Shown here: piece after piece, positions 45,582 through 55,732 of the stretch
Layout of the letters: every line of letters starts with the position of its first letter
Position numbering within the stretch: the stretch's first letter is position 1
Source: Verrucomicrobiales bacterium
Lineage (GTDB): Bacteria; Verrucomicrobiota; Verrucomicrobiia; Verrucomicrobiales; DEV007
Assembly (NCBI GenBank): GCA_002698785.1
Contig: PAAG01000047.1
Location: forward strand, 682,001 to 746,000
Reading direction: 5' to 3'
DNA: 64,000 nucleotides
Notes under the pieces: model-generated
What the model saw: only the letters and a program-made list of their open reading frames with translations
Told to the model about the DNA's origin: nothing
The model's database searches: none
Program-made: the position numbers and the translations under genes

Positions 45582-47825
45582 TTGAACTTTGATCGCTCCA
45601 TCACCCTGAATCCTCCTTTCTCTACTCCTCACATGGTGCTGCTTTTCGTGGCGCTGACCATTCTGCTCGGATGGGTTGCGTGGAAGAGCACCGACCGCTT
45701 ACGCCCCACTACCCGGTTTGCGGTCGTATCGTGCCGAGTGCTTCTTGGCATGGCCCTTCTTGTTTTCGCGCTAAACCCGGGCCGCTGGATAGAGAGTGGT
45801 GAGGAAACCACCCTTTTCTGGTCAGTTCTAGCCGACAACAGCCAAAGCATGGATACCAAAGACGCTCCTGGCGACCTTTCGCGATGGGAGACGGCAACCA
45901 AGCTTGCTTCACAAACACTGGAAGGAACAGATTCACCGAATCAAGCCGATTTCTTTGCATTCCATGCCGATTTGATCCCCGTCGAGGAAAAGGAGTTTTC
46001 ATCCCTCTCTCCTGATGGCGAACAAACGGATCTCGTTGAGGCAGCAGACAGCCTTCTCACGCTCGCGCGAAACCGAAGCGGAAAGTTTAAAGGCAGCATC
46101 GTGATCTCCGACGGAAGGCAAACCATAAAAACCCCTGACATGGAACGAATCGCTCTGCGTGCACGAGCGAGTGAATCGCCCTTTTATATCCTACCGGTCG
46201 GAGGAGAGGTAAAACCTGTCGACTTAATACTCGAATCGACACGCCGTCAGTTTGTTGCTTTCGCCGGACAGGAAACCACAGTCTCCGCGAGAGTCTCCGC
46301 GCAAGGACTGGGTCCAGTACGCCCGGTGATTGAGCTACACGGGCCTCAGGGAGAAGAAATCGAAACGCGTCAGATCGAATTATCGGGCGACGAAGAAAGA
46401 GAAGTCCGCTTCACCTTCCCAGCCCTTCCAGCAGGCGTGCACCTGCTTGAGTTCCGCACGAGTGAGTGGCCTGGAGAGAGAGTCACTTCTAACAATTCGC
46501 AATCCTTCACCCTGACCGTTCTCGACGGCACCACGAAGATATTCATGGCCGAAGGCGTTCCATATTGGGACTCAAAGTTTCTGGCTCAGATGATTCGCAA
46601 CCAGAAGAACATGGATATCACTTCTGTCTATCGGCTTGCCAGCGACCGCTTCTTCCGAGTTGCAACTGGAGACGAAAGGCCTGCCGAAGAATCAGGGAAC
46701 ATCTTCCCGGCTTCGATGGAAGATCTCAGTCAATACGACATTATTGTTTTCGGGAAAGGCGCTGAATACTTTCTTGATGAATCACGGCTCGCACTGCTCA
46801 ACGAATATGTTCGCGATCGTGGAGGAGCCGTTCTTTTTACCCGCGGGAAACCCTACCGATCTACGTTTGAAGGTCTTGAGTTTCTTGAACCAGCGACTTG
46901 GGGAGATCGCATTCGACAACCACTTACTCCCCAACCCACGTCGTCGGGTGAAGCGGCAGGATTGTTTGGCGATCTCCTTCCCGGCATCGGGGATCCAGTT
47001 TGGCAGGAATTACCTTCGCTACAGGAATCATATCAGTGTCTCGAATTGAAATCCTTTACCGAAGTGCTTCTGGAAGGCAGATGGAGCCTCGATGGAAAGG
47101 AGCAAACTGTCCCTTTGCTCATGAGTCGCCGCTTTGGTCGAGGAATGACCGTCATGCTAAATGCAGACGGACTTTGGCACTGGGACTTTTTTCCGTCAGA
47201 CAGGGGAGTCGAAGGTCAGTACGAAGAATTCTGGGGACAGCTTATTCAATGGGCGATCACGTTTTCCGAATTCCTCCCTGGTCAGGACCTCTCCCTTAAC
47301 CTCGACCAGTCAGTCGTTCGTCCCGGAGAACTGATTGGGGCTCGAATCGGCTTTCGCGGAGAAAGCACGGAAGAGTCGCCTGCCAATCCCGCCATTCGAA
47401 TCATTCGTGAAGACAAAGTAATTCGTGAGGTTCCGGCAGCCAGGCCTTCAGAAACATCTGTTCGGTGGGAAGCCGGAATTACGCTCTCCGAGCCGGGCAA
47501 CTATCGCATTCAGGCATTCAATGAAAGTGATCCGGAGAAACCCGGGCCAAGCCTACCAGTAACAGTGCTTCCCCCTCCGAGCGAAACAGACGAGCTGAGC
47601 GCAGATCCCGAATTCCTGCGCGCTTTCGCAGAACTATCTGGTGGCCGTCTCATCGAAGAGCACGAGATTTCGGAGATTGTCTCGCTACTATCGACACGCG
47701 AGAAGCAGATAGAGCGCTCAAAAGCTGTATGGGATCCTGCGTGGGATCATTGGTGGTGTTTTTCGATCGTTCTTTTCATCGCCTCTGTAGAATGGTTTAC
47801 TCGCAGAAGGAGCGGATTGCTATGA
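45582..47825 (+). CDS. VWA membrane protein with glutamine-amidotransferase-like fold
   Basis: 747 residues from a TTG at 45582; the first ATG (45633) would cut into the first membrane helix. Two helices near the N-terminus (VLLFVALTILLGWVAW, RVLLGMALLVFALNPG) precede a VWA domain with MIDAS D85-N-S-Q-S89. Ig-like strands (VDLILESTRRQFVAFAGQET) and a class-I amidotransferase-like segment (QYDIIVFGKGAEYFLDESRL, GGAVLFTRGKPY) follow, and a C-terminal helix near WWCFSIVLFIASVEWFTRRR ends it. No catalytic Cys for glutamine hydrolysis is apparent. Its stop overlaps the next start by ATGA. Confidence 0.88.
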   Translation: MNFDRSITLNPPFSTPHMVLLFVALTILLGWVAWKSTDRLRPTTRFAVVSCRVLLGMALLVFALNPGRWIESGEETTLFWSVLADNSQSMDTKDAPGDLSRWETATKLASQTLEGTDSPNQADFFAFHADLIPVEEKEFSSLSPDGEQTDLVEAADSLLTLARNRSGKFKGSIVISDGRQTIKTPDMERIALRARASESPFYILPVGGEVKPVDLILESTRRQFVAFAGQETTVSARVSAQGLGPVRPVIELHGPQGEEIETRQIELSGDEEREVRFTFPALPAGVHLLEFRTSEWPGERVTSNNSQSFTLTVLDGTTKIFMAEGVPYWDSKFLAQMIRNQKNMDITSVYRLASDRFFRVATGDERPAEESGNIFPASMEDLSQYDIIVFGKGAEYFLDESRLALLNEYVRDRGGAVLFTRGKPYRSTFEGLEFLEPATWGDRIRQPLTPQPTSSGEAAGLFGDLLPGIGDPVWQELPSLQESYQCLELKSFTEVLLEGRWSLDGKEQTVPLLMSRRFGRGMTVMLNADGLWHWDFFPSDRGVEGQYEEFWGQLIQWAITFSEFLPGQDLSLNLDQSVVRPGELIGARIGFRGESTEESPANPAIRIIREDKVIREVPAARPSETSVRWEAGITLSEPGNYRIQAFNESDPEKPGPSLPVTVLPPPSETDELSADPEFLRAFAELSGGRLIEEHEISEIVSLLSTREKQIERSKAVWDPAWDHWWCFSIVLFIASVEWFTRRRSGLL

Positions 47826-50653
47826 GCGTGGAAAACAAGAAGCCTGAGAAGTCGCATCCGCCGGATTCGCCGCCGGATGCGAGCTTTTACCGATCACGGC
47901 TTTCCGCTTTTCTCGCGACCTGGCGATGTGGCCTACTCCTGTCCACCGTTTTCCAGATCGCCGCGATCTTCCTCCTTGCATTACTCATCTATGCATCCCT
48001 CGACTATTTCCTCGCTCTTGGCAGTCAGACACGGTTCGTCTTGGGAATTCTCCTTGTGGCTGGAATATGTATCGGGTTAATCGGAAAGTCCTTCGGTATC
48101 TTCCGCCTTGGAAAAGACGACATAGCCAGACGTGCAGACTTGGCCTCCACTCGAAAGCGTAAGCCAGTTCAGAGTGCCCTGGAACTTCTTAGCGAGAAAC
48201 CTCACGGCACTTCGAAGTCATCAGGCCTGCACGAATACTTGATCCACAGGTCTGTCACCGAAGCCAACTCAACCCTGCAAAGCCTGACGTGGAGGTCCGT
48301 TTTTCCCGCCACGGAATTTCGACGATCCGTCGTACAACTTTTAGGTATCGGAGTGGTTTTCTTCCTCCTCTTTTTTGCCCTTCAAACGATGGCAACAGTT
48401 CTTCTCTCGCGCATCGCCACACCATGGAAAGACATCCCCCCCTACAGTCCGCTGAGCTTCGCTGTTTCCCCGGAGACACCTGAGATTTTTTATGGCGATG
48501 ACGCGACCGTTGCGGTTGAAGTTACCGGAGCTCCTCTAACCGAGCCAGTACGCTTTCTGACCCGCGACGGTGACAAGATATTCGAGACAGTCTGCTTCCA
48601 AGATGGGCCAAATCGTTTCGCTCAAAAACTCGAACGCGTCGTCAAGCAGACGGAATTTGCATTCGCCCATGGCAAGGCTCGAAGCCACTGGCACAACATC
48701 GACCTCCTCCTCGAACCAAAAATCGCTATCGCATCCGTCACAGTTATTCCACCTGACTATGCAAACCTTCCTGAAAGAACATTCCTCATTGGCGAAGAAC
48801 CTCTAGCAGCTCTTCGCGGTTCGAAAATCAAACTTGCCGTGACCAGCAATCGCCCCCTTTCGGCCGGAGAGGCAACTCTCTACCCTGTTGGCAAGTCGAG
48901 CGCTCAAGGGAAGGGAATAGAGGGAGAAAAGACAGCATTGCAAACCGTTGCATTTGAGTGGGAGGCAGAAGTCGAATCCACACTCGAGGTCGAGATCCGA
49001 GATGTAAGGGGATCACCGAACCGTGAACCGCTTCTCATTTCTCAGAGACTAATTCCTGACAAAGCACCTGAACTCTCAATTGAGAAGCCTCCTGTCCATC
49101 TCATGGCTACCCCTTCCATCTCCTTCCCGATTGAAGCCCGTGCAGAAGACGATCTTGGACTCGCGCGCGTCGATTTGGTTCGTACCGTGGTAGGGTATCG
49201 TGACCGATTGGAGAACATAACCCCCGCAGGTAACTCCCGAAGATTGGACTACGAAACGGAAATGGAGCTTTCTACTATCGGAGTCCGTCCCGGTGAAACT
49301 ATCGAACTTTATTTCCAGGCTACAGACAGCAATCCCTCAATGGCCGGAATCCCCGCCTCCGAAGTCGCGCGAGTACAGATCATTTCGAACGAAGAGTATG
49401 CCAGTATCATTCGCTCGCGAACCACCATCCGTGAGTTTGCAGACAGGTTTCGAGTTGTGAACAAAAGCCTGAATGAATTGGGCGAGGCCATGGAAGATCT
49501 CGCCGAAGCACAGAAATCGGGCGATGCCGACGCTATCGCGAAAGCCCGTCAAAAAGCAACTGAAGCCGCTGCTGCAGCCTCTTCCCTTTTCGACCTACTT
49601 TCGAAGGATTTCGCGGCTTTCGATCTGGAGAAAAATGCCATCGAAGGTGCCGCCGAAACACTCCGGCAAATACGAGAGATACAGAAGACGCTTGAAGAAA
49701 GCACTCCATCGCCGGAAGCGCTCGCACGTATGCTGGAGACGCTGGGCCGAAAGCAACAGGAGTATCAGGATCGAAAAGAAAATGCTGAGGAAGTCGCAGC
49801 AGTCGCCGAGTTGATGGAAATAGCAGCAGAGTTCTCAGAAATTGTCCGCGGACAAGAAACCCTGACACGTAGATTAAAACAGTTCGAAATGGAGACACGC
49901 AGTGCGCATGTTCCGTTTCTCCAAGCCTTGGGGAAAGACCAAAGCACACTCAAAGATCAACTGGAGAATTTTGAAAAAGCACTCGGTGAACGCATCTCGA
50001 AAATACCGGCAAACTATGACTCCCTGGCTGAGAGTGCCCGCGCCTTCTTAAACGAAGTCATGAAAGCACGCGCGGACGTCGACATGGAAACTTCTTCCGA
50101 CGCCGCCGGAAATGAAGACGGAGCCAAGTCCTATCGATACAGCTCACTAGCCCTCGAAAAGCTGAATGCTCTTCTTAGTCAGAATGGAGACGGCCAAGCT
50201 TTCTGCAAACTCTGTGAAGGACAGATGCAGTTCCCCGTGCCGAGCGAGCTTGAAACAACGCTTTCGCAGATGCTAAGCTCTATTTTCCTACGCTCGGGTA
50301 GCGGCAACGCATCCGGCACAGGAAGTAGTGGCCTTGGAACGGGAGGCGATTCATCGGATGGTTACTCTATGGCTGGCTTCTCGGCCCTCGATATTCCAGT
50401 CATCGGTCCCCAGCGGATGCGCCTCGACTACCAGTCCAATACCCAATTATCGGAGGATACCTCAAGTTCAAACCAAAACTCTGGACCTGTGGCAGAATCG
50501 CCCAGCGAATCGGAACGCTTTGAAAACACTACCAACCTTCAACCCACCGCCTCTCCCCTCGATTTCGACCTTGTTCCCGAACAGTATCGAGACGCAGTGA
50601 AACGTTACTTCACATATAAGAACCTGAACGATTCCCAGCAAGTAATCCCATGA
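47822..50653 (+). CDS. DUF4175-like coiled-coil membrane protein
   Basis: 943 residues from ATG 47822, which shares ATGA with the previous stop. Two close membrane helices near residues 35-85 (CGLLLSTVFQIAAIFLLALL, TRFVLGILLVAGICIGLIGK), a third near 160-190 (VVQLLGIGVVFFLLFFALQT), then a large periplasmic region with Ig-like strands and a long coiled coil (about 540-720) rich in Glu/Lys/Ala. A single CxxC (CKLCEGQM) and a Gly/Ser-rich linker precede the C-terminus. The overall layout matches DUF4175/TIGR02302-type envelope proteins. Overlaps the DUF4159 start by ATGA. Confidence 0.85.
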   Translation: MSVENKKPEKSHPPDSPPDASFYRSRLSAFLATWRCGLLLSTVFQIAAIFLLALLIYASLDYFLALGSQTRFVLGILLVAGICIGLIGKSFGIFRLGKDDIARRADLASTRKRKPVQSALELLSEKPHGTSKSSGLHEYLIHRSVTEANSTLQSLTWRSVFPATEFRRSVVQLLGIGVVFFLLFFALQTMATVLLSRIATPWKDIPPYSPLSFAVSPETPEIFYGDDATVAVEVTGAPLTEPVRFLTRDGDKIFETVCFQDGPNRFAQKLERVVKQTEFAFAHGKARSHWHNIDLLLEPKIAIASVTVIPPDYANLPERTFLIGEEPLAALRGSKIKLAVTSNRPLSAGEATLYPVGKSSAQGKGIEGEKTALQTVAFEWEAEVESTLEVEIRDVRGSPNREPLLISQRLIPDKAPELSIEKPPVHLMATPSISFPIEARAEDDLGLARVDLVRTVVGYRDRLENITPAGNSRRLDYETEMELSTIGVRPGETIELYFQATDSNPSMAGIPASEVARVQIISNEEYASIIRSRTTIREFADRFRVVNKSLNELGEAMEDLAEAQKSGDADAIAKARQKATEAAAAASSLFDLLSKDFAAFDLEKNAIEGAAETLRQIREIQKTLEESTPSPEALARMLETLGRKQQEYQDRKENAEEVAAVAELMEIAAEFSEIVRGQETLTRRLKQFEMETRSAHVPFLQALGKDQSTLKDQLENFEKALGERISKIPANYDSLAESARAFLNEVMKARADVDMETSSDAAGNEDGAKSYRYSSLALEKLNALLSQNGDGQAFCKLCEGQMQFPVPSELETTLSQMLSSIFLRSGSGNASGTGSSGLGTGGDSSDGYSMAGFSALDIPVIGPQRMRLDYQSNTQLSEDTSSSNQNSGPVAESPSESERFENTTNLQPTASPLDFDLVPEQYRDAVKRYFTYKNLNDSQQVIP

Positions 50654-51300
50654 GATACCTACTATCTATTCTATTTGCCCTTTGCCTTATCGGCGTTCCC
50701 AAAACCCGAGGCGACGATGGCGTCATCCAATGTGCAAACCTGATCTACGCAGGGACAAAGACGTCTCGATGTTTCAGCGATCAGTTTCTCACGACGATGC
50801 AGCAGAAAACGGCGATCCCCGCAGAGCGCCGCTTCAGGAGTGTTAAACTCTCTTCGGACGAGTTATTTGATTATCCATTTGTCATGATGACAGGAGAGTC
50901 TTCCTTTTTTCTATCCACGAAAGAACGTGAGAATCTCCAGCGCTATCTGGAAAATGGAGGCTTCCTTTTAGCTTCCGCCGGGTGCTCGAACAAAGACTGG
51001 AGTCGATCATTCCGCGCAGAAATGAAAAAGATGTTCAACAAGGAAGCTCTCGAAGAGATACCGATGGAACACCCCCTCTTTCGCACGGTCTACACAATCG
51101 ATAAGCTTGAGTTATCAAAGAGCAGCGGCGAGGCATCCCTCGAAGGGATCGAGATCGACGGCAAACTCGTTGTTGTCTATTCCGAGGAGGGGCTGAACGA
51201 CACTTCCAACCGGGCCGGATGCTGTTGCTGTGGAGGCAACGAAATCAAAAACGCAATGGAGGTAAATGTAAACATTCTCTCCTACGCCCTACTTTATTGA
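50650..51300 (+). CDS. DUF4159 exported protein
   Basis: 216 residues with a signal peptide (MRYLLSILFALCLIGVPKTRG). The DUF4159 core is visible (IQCANLIYAGTKTSRCFSDQ, SDELFDYPFVMMTGESSFFL, LENGGFLLASAGCSNKDWSR), with EMKKMFNKEALEEIPMEHPL later. The C-terminal region has four consecutive cysteines (GCCCCGGNEIKN). DUF4159 resembles a glutamine-amidotransferase-like flavodoxin fold and accompanies MoxR/VWA operons. The Cys cluster suggests metal or disulfide chemistry, in line with the redox domain of the next protein. ATGA overlap with the previous gene. Confidence 0.88.
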   Translation: MRYLLSILFALCLIGVPKTRGDDGVIQCANLIYAGTKTSRCFSDQFLTTMQQKTAIPAERRFRSVKLSSDELFDYPFVMMTGESSFFLSTKERENLQRYLENGGFLLASAGCSNKDWSRSFRAEMKKMFNKEALEEIPMEHPLFRTVYTIDKLELSKSSGEASLEGIEIDGKLVVVYSEEGLNDTSNRAGCCCCGGNEIKNAMEVNVNILSYALLY

Positions 51301-51319
51301 GTTGAGTCGTTGCTGCTCG

Positions 51320-54300
51320 ATGGGAACTTCCCGCTTCATCACCTTTGCTGCCGCCCTGGCATTTCTTACCGCCTCCGGTCTTTCGGCCCCATCGACAGGA
51401 TTAGATTCCATTCGCTCGCAATCTGAGGAAATGATTCGGGAGAGCGCACTAAGGGATTCTCTCTCCTGGTACGACGATTTGGATAACGCTCTGGGCGTGG
51501 CCAAAGAGGAGTATCGCCCTGTCGTGGTTTTCTTTTTCAGCTCAGCCGATGGGTGGAGTGCACGAATGCGTGCTCAAGTCTTTTCCGACGAGTCGGTAAA
51601 GCGGCAGATGGAGCACTATGTCAGGGTTGAGGTAGCTGTTGAGGAAAATGAAGAAACTGCAGCGAACTATCTGGTTCGCGGCATCCCTGCGATTCGCATA
51701 CTCTCTGCAGAAGGCCGAGCCCTCCAAGGCCGAGATGGATTCGTCGGAGCCCCTCAATTAATTCGAATGCTTCGATCCGCGTTAAACGCGGAATATCTGA
51801 AACAGACCGACCCCGGATTTCAGGAGCTCCTCACAAAGCTGGAAGCCAACACGATCTCAACAGAAGATTGGCATGAAATCATGCTAAGCCTCGGCGAGCC
51901 ACAGAAACGTGAACCGCTTCGAAAGCTCGTTCTGAAACTGGAGCCATTTCCCCGAGCCGAGCTGGTTAAGCTACTCTCTGATTCCCGTCTCGCTGTTCGG
52001 TTAGGAGCGATAGAGCTATTGGAAGAGTTGGCAGGCAGCGATTTTGGATTCGATCCGTGGATGGGTTCATCCGCCGCCTCTGGAAACGAAGCCTCTCTGG
52101 ACAAATGGAATGACTGGCTGGGGAGCTCCGACAGTGCCGGTGTCAAATCCATCTACAGTGTTCTCACCGAGGAGCAAATTTCGTCTTACCTTCGTGATAT
52201 TGTCAGCGGAAACCGGGAACGCTCTGTCCGCGCAAGCAGAATGCTTCGAAACGGAGGAAGCAACACAGCTCGATCCCTTCTGTCCTTCCTTGAAAACAAC
52301 CAGGAGATAGCCCCGGCAGCCCGCAATCGAATTCGTGAACTCTACTACTCCCTCACCGTACCAAGTGTATCGGGAAGCGCCCCGGACACCATTGCTCACC
52401 GGTTGATTTTCGGGAATCTGGATTCCAGACTCGAAACCATCACGGAACTAAAGAATGCCGGGCCAGCAGCAACGCCAGTTCTCAGTGATTTTTTGAACGA
52501 TGAAGATCCGCTCATCCGCGAAACATCCATCGACGCGCTTCTTACCGCAGGCGGGGCGAACTCGATTGGCGTCGTCCAGGAACATCTGAAACAAGAAGAC
52601 GACAACGATGTGGTCATTGCTGCTCTTCGAACCATCGGAGTAAATGAAATCCGGAACAGCTCGACCCTGGTCGCAAAGTATGTCGATCACGAGGAAGAAG
52701 ATATTGCCATCATGGCTTTAGAAAGCTTGGGAGCGTTAAGGGCACAGGACCAATCAGATGCGATCGTAGCGAGTTTGAAAGACGGCCGTTGGCGTGTGCG
52801 AGTTGCTGCCTTGGAAGCCCTTCGTCGCTTCAAAGAATCCCAGTATGCCGATGATGTAAGACCTTTGTTAGATGACCCCGACGAATTTGTTCGCGTGGCT
52901 TCAGTACAAGCGATCGCAAGCATGGACGACACCGCAGCAACGCCCAAGCTTGTTCAGCTTTACAAAAAGCATCCGGAGACACGTGGCCCGGTAATCAGTG
53001 CTTTGTTGTCCATGAATCAGCCTCTCCCTGAGAGTTTGAAGAAAGATCTCCGTGCCAGCGAACCTGATGCGCTCCTGTCAGTAATCGATGCAGTCGGACA
53101 GGAAGGCGGTGAAAACGTGGATATCATTACAGAGTTCGTGGAGCACGAAAACCTCGATGTCGCGTGTGCTGCAATACGCGTCGTCAGTAACAATGGAATG
53201 TCTTTCTCATCCAACCAAGAACTGATCTACGAAGTTCTAAAGGAAGGGCAACCGGAAAAAGTCGAAGCGGTACTCGACTCCTTGGAATTTGAAGAGGCTC
53301 AATACCAGCAATACAGTCGACGGTTCACATCCAATCGTCCTGCTCTCAGCAGACCTCCCGAAGTTCAGGCAATCTTCGACTCGTTCTTGCAGCGCCCGGA
53401 GTCATCTTCTTCTCTGGGATCGACCGATCCCCTCATTGCTGTTTTCGAAGCAATCGAACCTTATCTGAGAAAAAGTTACGACGATTCTATCCGCCATAAC
53501 TCCTCCGTGATACTCACGAAGGCAGGAAACCCGGACGCTGTTGAACAATTAAAAAAAAGCCTAATCTCACAAAGCGTTTCCGAACGAAAACGTGTAGCCG
53601 ATTCCATGTATCGGGCATCGGACAGCGTATTGCCTATCCTGGTCAGCTTGATGCGTGACCGATCTGAAGATGTCCGCAAAGAAGCTAGTTCAACGCTCCT
53701 CTACCAAGGATCCCGCAAAGAATTTGTAGCTGCCTTTTTTGAAGAGGTTACTCGCCCGAGGGCGCTACTGAAACCATGGGAAACAGACATCGATTATCTG
53801 GACAACGGCGCAGAGAGCGGCCCGTCCAAGGGAATCGCCAATGAAGCCGCAAAAGACATCCTCGAAAGCTCGGGCAGTACTGCCCTTCGCTCTCTCGCCG
53901 CCCTGACATTACGTTTTGGCTGGAACTATGGCGACGAAGAATACCTGTTACCCCTTACAGAAGTGGACGAACCGGAACTAAGGCGCGCGGCCTGGTATGC
54001 TATTGGGGTTAATAGTAAAGAGACGATCCGCGATCATCTTGATACCATCGCAAATGACCCATCAGAAAAAGTGCGAGCGATCCTGCCTTACGTCCTCGGA
54101 AATGAAGACCGGTATTTCGTGCATTACTTTGACTCTGAACACACACAGAGGTTCTGGGATAGCGGACGCGAGAATCTCGACTTCGAGTTTAGCGGGGACC
54201 CTTTTGGTTCTGGTGCCCAGAAAGTGAGACTCGAAGAAGAGGAGATAAAAATCCTACACCAGCTTTCAAGGGATTCGTCACCCGCTGTTCGAATCGACAG

Positions 54301-55714
54301 CTCGTTCCTCCTAATGGCAGCGGGAGAAAAACCTGACGCCGCAGATTTACAATCCACCCTGAGTTCTTTTCCAGATCGCGAGAGCATCCAACAGAGGGTC
54401 AGCGATTATGTAGAAACAAACTTCCGCAATCTCGATCCAAATTACAAATTCCTGCTGAACCACATTGACCCTCAACGCATTTCATCAAGTGAACTACCTA
54501 ACATCTACGCCTATTTTAAGTCTGGACCAAACGACACAGAATCTAATTTTGACTGGAAAGAACGCGCTGACACTCCTAGAGAGAAGATAACCGACAAGGA
54601 AGTCGGACGAACTGGGAGCAGATCAGAAGAACCTTCCGGCGTCGAAATTGTGTATTTCTTCAACCCTGGCTGTAAAGAATGCGCCCGTGTCGAAGAGCAA
54701 CTTGCTGAGATCCAAGCTTCATTCCCCCGACTCTCCGTCTCCAAGCAGAATATCCGTGAAGCCCGGTCCGCACAACTGAATGAGGTTCTCTCGGAGAGGT
54801 TCGGCGTCCCGGAGAAAATCCGAATGGTCGCTCCCGCCATCTTCACAGGTGACGGATATCTGATCAAAGACGAAATCGACTCGATGAGACTCGGCAACCT
54901 GATCGTACGGTCGAGTGCCTCCGGAAACTCCACTTCAGGCTGGTCCGCCCTGAACGAGAAGGATATCGCGACGGCTTCCCAAGCGATTGAGAGTCGTTTT
55001 TCCTCCGTTGGAGTGTTTGTTATTCTCTCAGCTGGTTTCCTCGATGGTATTAATCCGTGCGCTTTCGCTACAATCATCCTCTTCCTGAGCTATCTCCAGA
55101 TAGCACGGCACGGCCCTCGCCAGATTATTATGGTGGGCTTGTCTTTCATTTTAGCAGTTTTTCTCACCTACTTCGCACTCGGTCTGGGCTTGGTCGAAAT
55201 TGTGAGTAGGCTGCAGTTCCTGAAAGGTGCAGGAATGGTTTTAAATGTCATTCTCGCTGGATTCGCCTTGGTCATCATGTTTCTCAGCCTGCGTGATGGA
55301 GTTCTTTGCGTGCAGGGGCGCCTGGCAGACACAACGCTTCAATTGCCCGGCTTCCTGAAAGACCGCATTCGCAAAGTCGCTCGGACCGGAGCAAGGCACC
55401 ATCGCTTCGTCGTTGCCGCGTTTGTGAGCGGAGTGATCATCTCCCTGCTGGAACTCGCCTGTACGGGCCAGGTCTACCTCCCGACAATCAACTACATGGT
55501 CCAAGAGGGAAAAACCTCCGCCTATTTCTTTCTCCTGATCTACAACATCGCATTCGTGTTCCCTCTTCTCGTGATCTTTATCCTGGCGTTTTTCGGGATG
55601 CGAAGCGATGCTCTCATCGCTTTTCAAGCCAAACACAGCGCGGCAATTAAGTTCGCAACAGCAGCACTTTTTCTCGCCCTCTTCCTTTTGCTACTATTCC
55701 AGATACTACCCTGA
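51320..55714 (+). CDS. HEAT-repeat/thioredoxin/CcdA-DsbD-like membrane fusion protein
   Basis: 1464 residues from ATG 51320, with a signal peptide to about residue 24. Domain order: a thioredoxin-like fold (about 45-160; GIPAIRIL holds the cis-Pro, but the CxxC is replaced by SADGWSAR); HEAT repeats (about 190-1080), e.g. EDPLIRETSIDALLTAGG, GRWRVRVAALEALRRFK and DDPDEFVRVASVQAIASMDD; a second thioredoxin with redox-active C1118-K-E-C1121; and a 6-helix CcdA/DsbD-like membrane domain (about 1230-1464) with the paired cysteines C1247 (GINPCAF) and C1381 (LACTGQVY). It could pass electrons from the cytoplasm across the membrane to a periplasmic thioredoxin fixed to a HEAT scaffold. Last gene of the operon. 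Confidence 0.92.
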   Translation: MGTSRFITFAAALAFLTASGLSAPSTGLDSIRSQSEEMIRESALRDSLSWYDDLDNALGVAKEEYRPVVVFFFSSADGWSARMRAQVFSDESVKRQMEHYVRVEVAVEENEETAANYLVRGIPAIRILSAEGRALQGRDGFVGAPQLIRMLRSALNAEYLKQTDPGFQELLTKLEANTISTEDWHEIMLSLGEPQKREPLRKLVLKLEPFPRAELVKLLSDSRLAVRLGAIELLEELAGSDFGFDPWMGSSAASGNEASLDKWNDWLGSSDSAGVKSIYSVLTEEQISSYLRDIVSGNRERSVRASRMLRNGGSNTARSLLSFLENNQEIAPAARNRIRELYYSLTVPSVSGSAPDTIAHRLIFGNLDSRLETITELKNAGPAATPVLSDFLNDEDPLIRETSIDALLTAGGANSIGVVQEHLKQEDDNDVVIAALRTIGVNEIRNSSTLVAKYVDHEEEDIAIMALESLGALRAQDQSDAIVASLKDGRWRVRVAALEALRRFKESQYADDVRPLLDDPDEFVRVASVQAIASMDDTAATPKLVQLYKKHPETRGPVISALLSMNQPLPESLKKDLRASEPDALLSVIDAVGQEGGENVDIITEFVEHENLDVACAAIRVVSNNGMSFSSNQELIYEVLKEGQPEKVEAVLDSLEFEEAQYQQYSRRFTSNRPALSRPPEVQAIFDSFLQRPESSSSLGSTDPLIAVFEAIEPYLRKSYDDSIRHNSSVILTKAGNPDAVEQLKKSLISQSVSERKRVADSMYRASDSVLPILVSLMRDRSEDVRKEASSTLLYQGSRKEFVAAFFEEVTRPRALLKPWETDIDYLDNGAESGPSKGIANEAAKDILESSGSTALRSLAALTLRFGWNYGDEEYLLPLTEVDEPELRRAAWYAIGVNSKETIRDHLDTIANDPSEKVRAILPYVLGNEDRYFVHYFDSEHTQRFWDSGRENLDFEFSGDPFGSGAQKVRLEEEEIKILHQLSRDSSPAVRIDSSFLLMAAGEKPDAADLQSTLSSFPDRESIQQRVSDYVETNFRNLDPNYKFLLNHIDPQRISSSELPNIYAYFKSGPNDTESNFDWKERADTPREKITDKEVGRTGSRSEEPSGVEIVYFFNPGCKECARVEEQLAEIQASFPRLSVSKQNIREARSAQLNEVLSERFGVPEKIRMVAPAIFTGDGYLIKDEIDSMRLGNLIVRSSASGNSTSGWSALNEKDIATASQAIESRFSSVGVFVILSAGFLDGINPCAFATIILFLSYLQIARHGPRQIIMVGLSFILAVFLTYFALGLGLVEIVSRLQFLKGAGMVLNVILAGFALVIMFLSLRDGVLCVQGRLADTTLQLPGFLKDRIRKVARTGARHHRFVVAAFVSGVIISLLELACTGQVYLPTINYMVQEGKTSAYFFLLIYNIAFVFPLLVIFILAFFGMRSDALIAFQAKHSAAIKFATAALFLALFLLLLFQILP

Positions 55715-55732
55715 CCACCTCATTCAGTCGTC

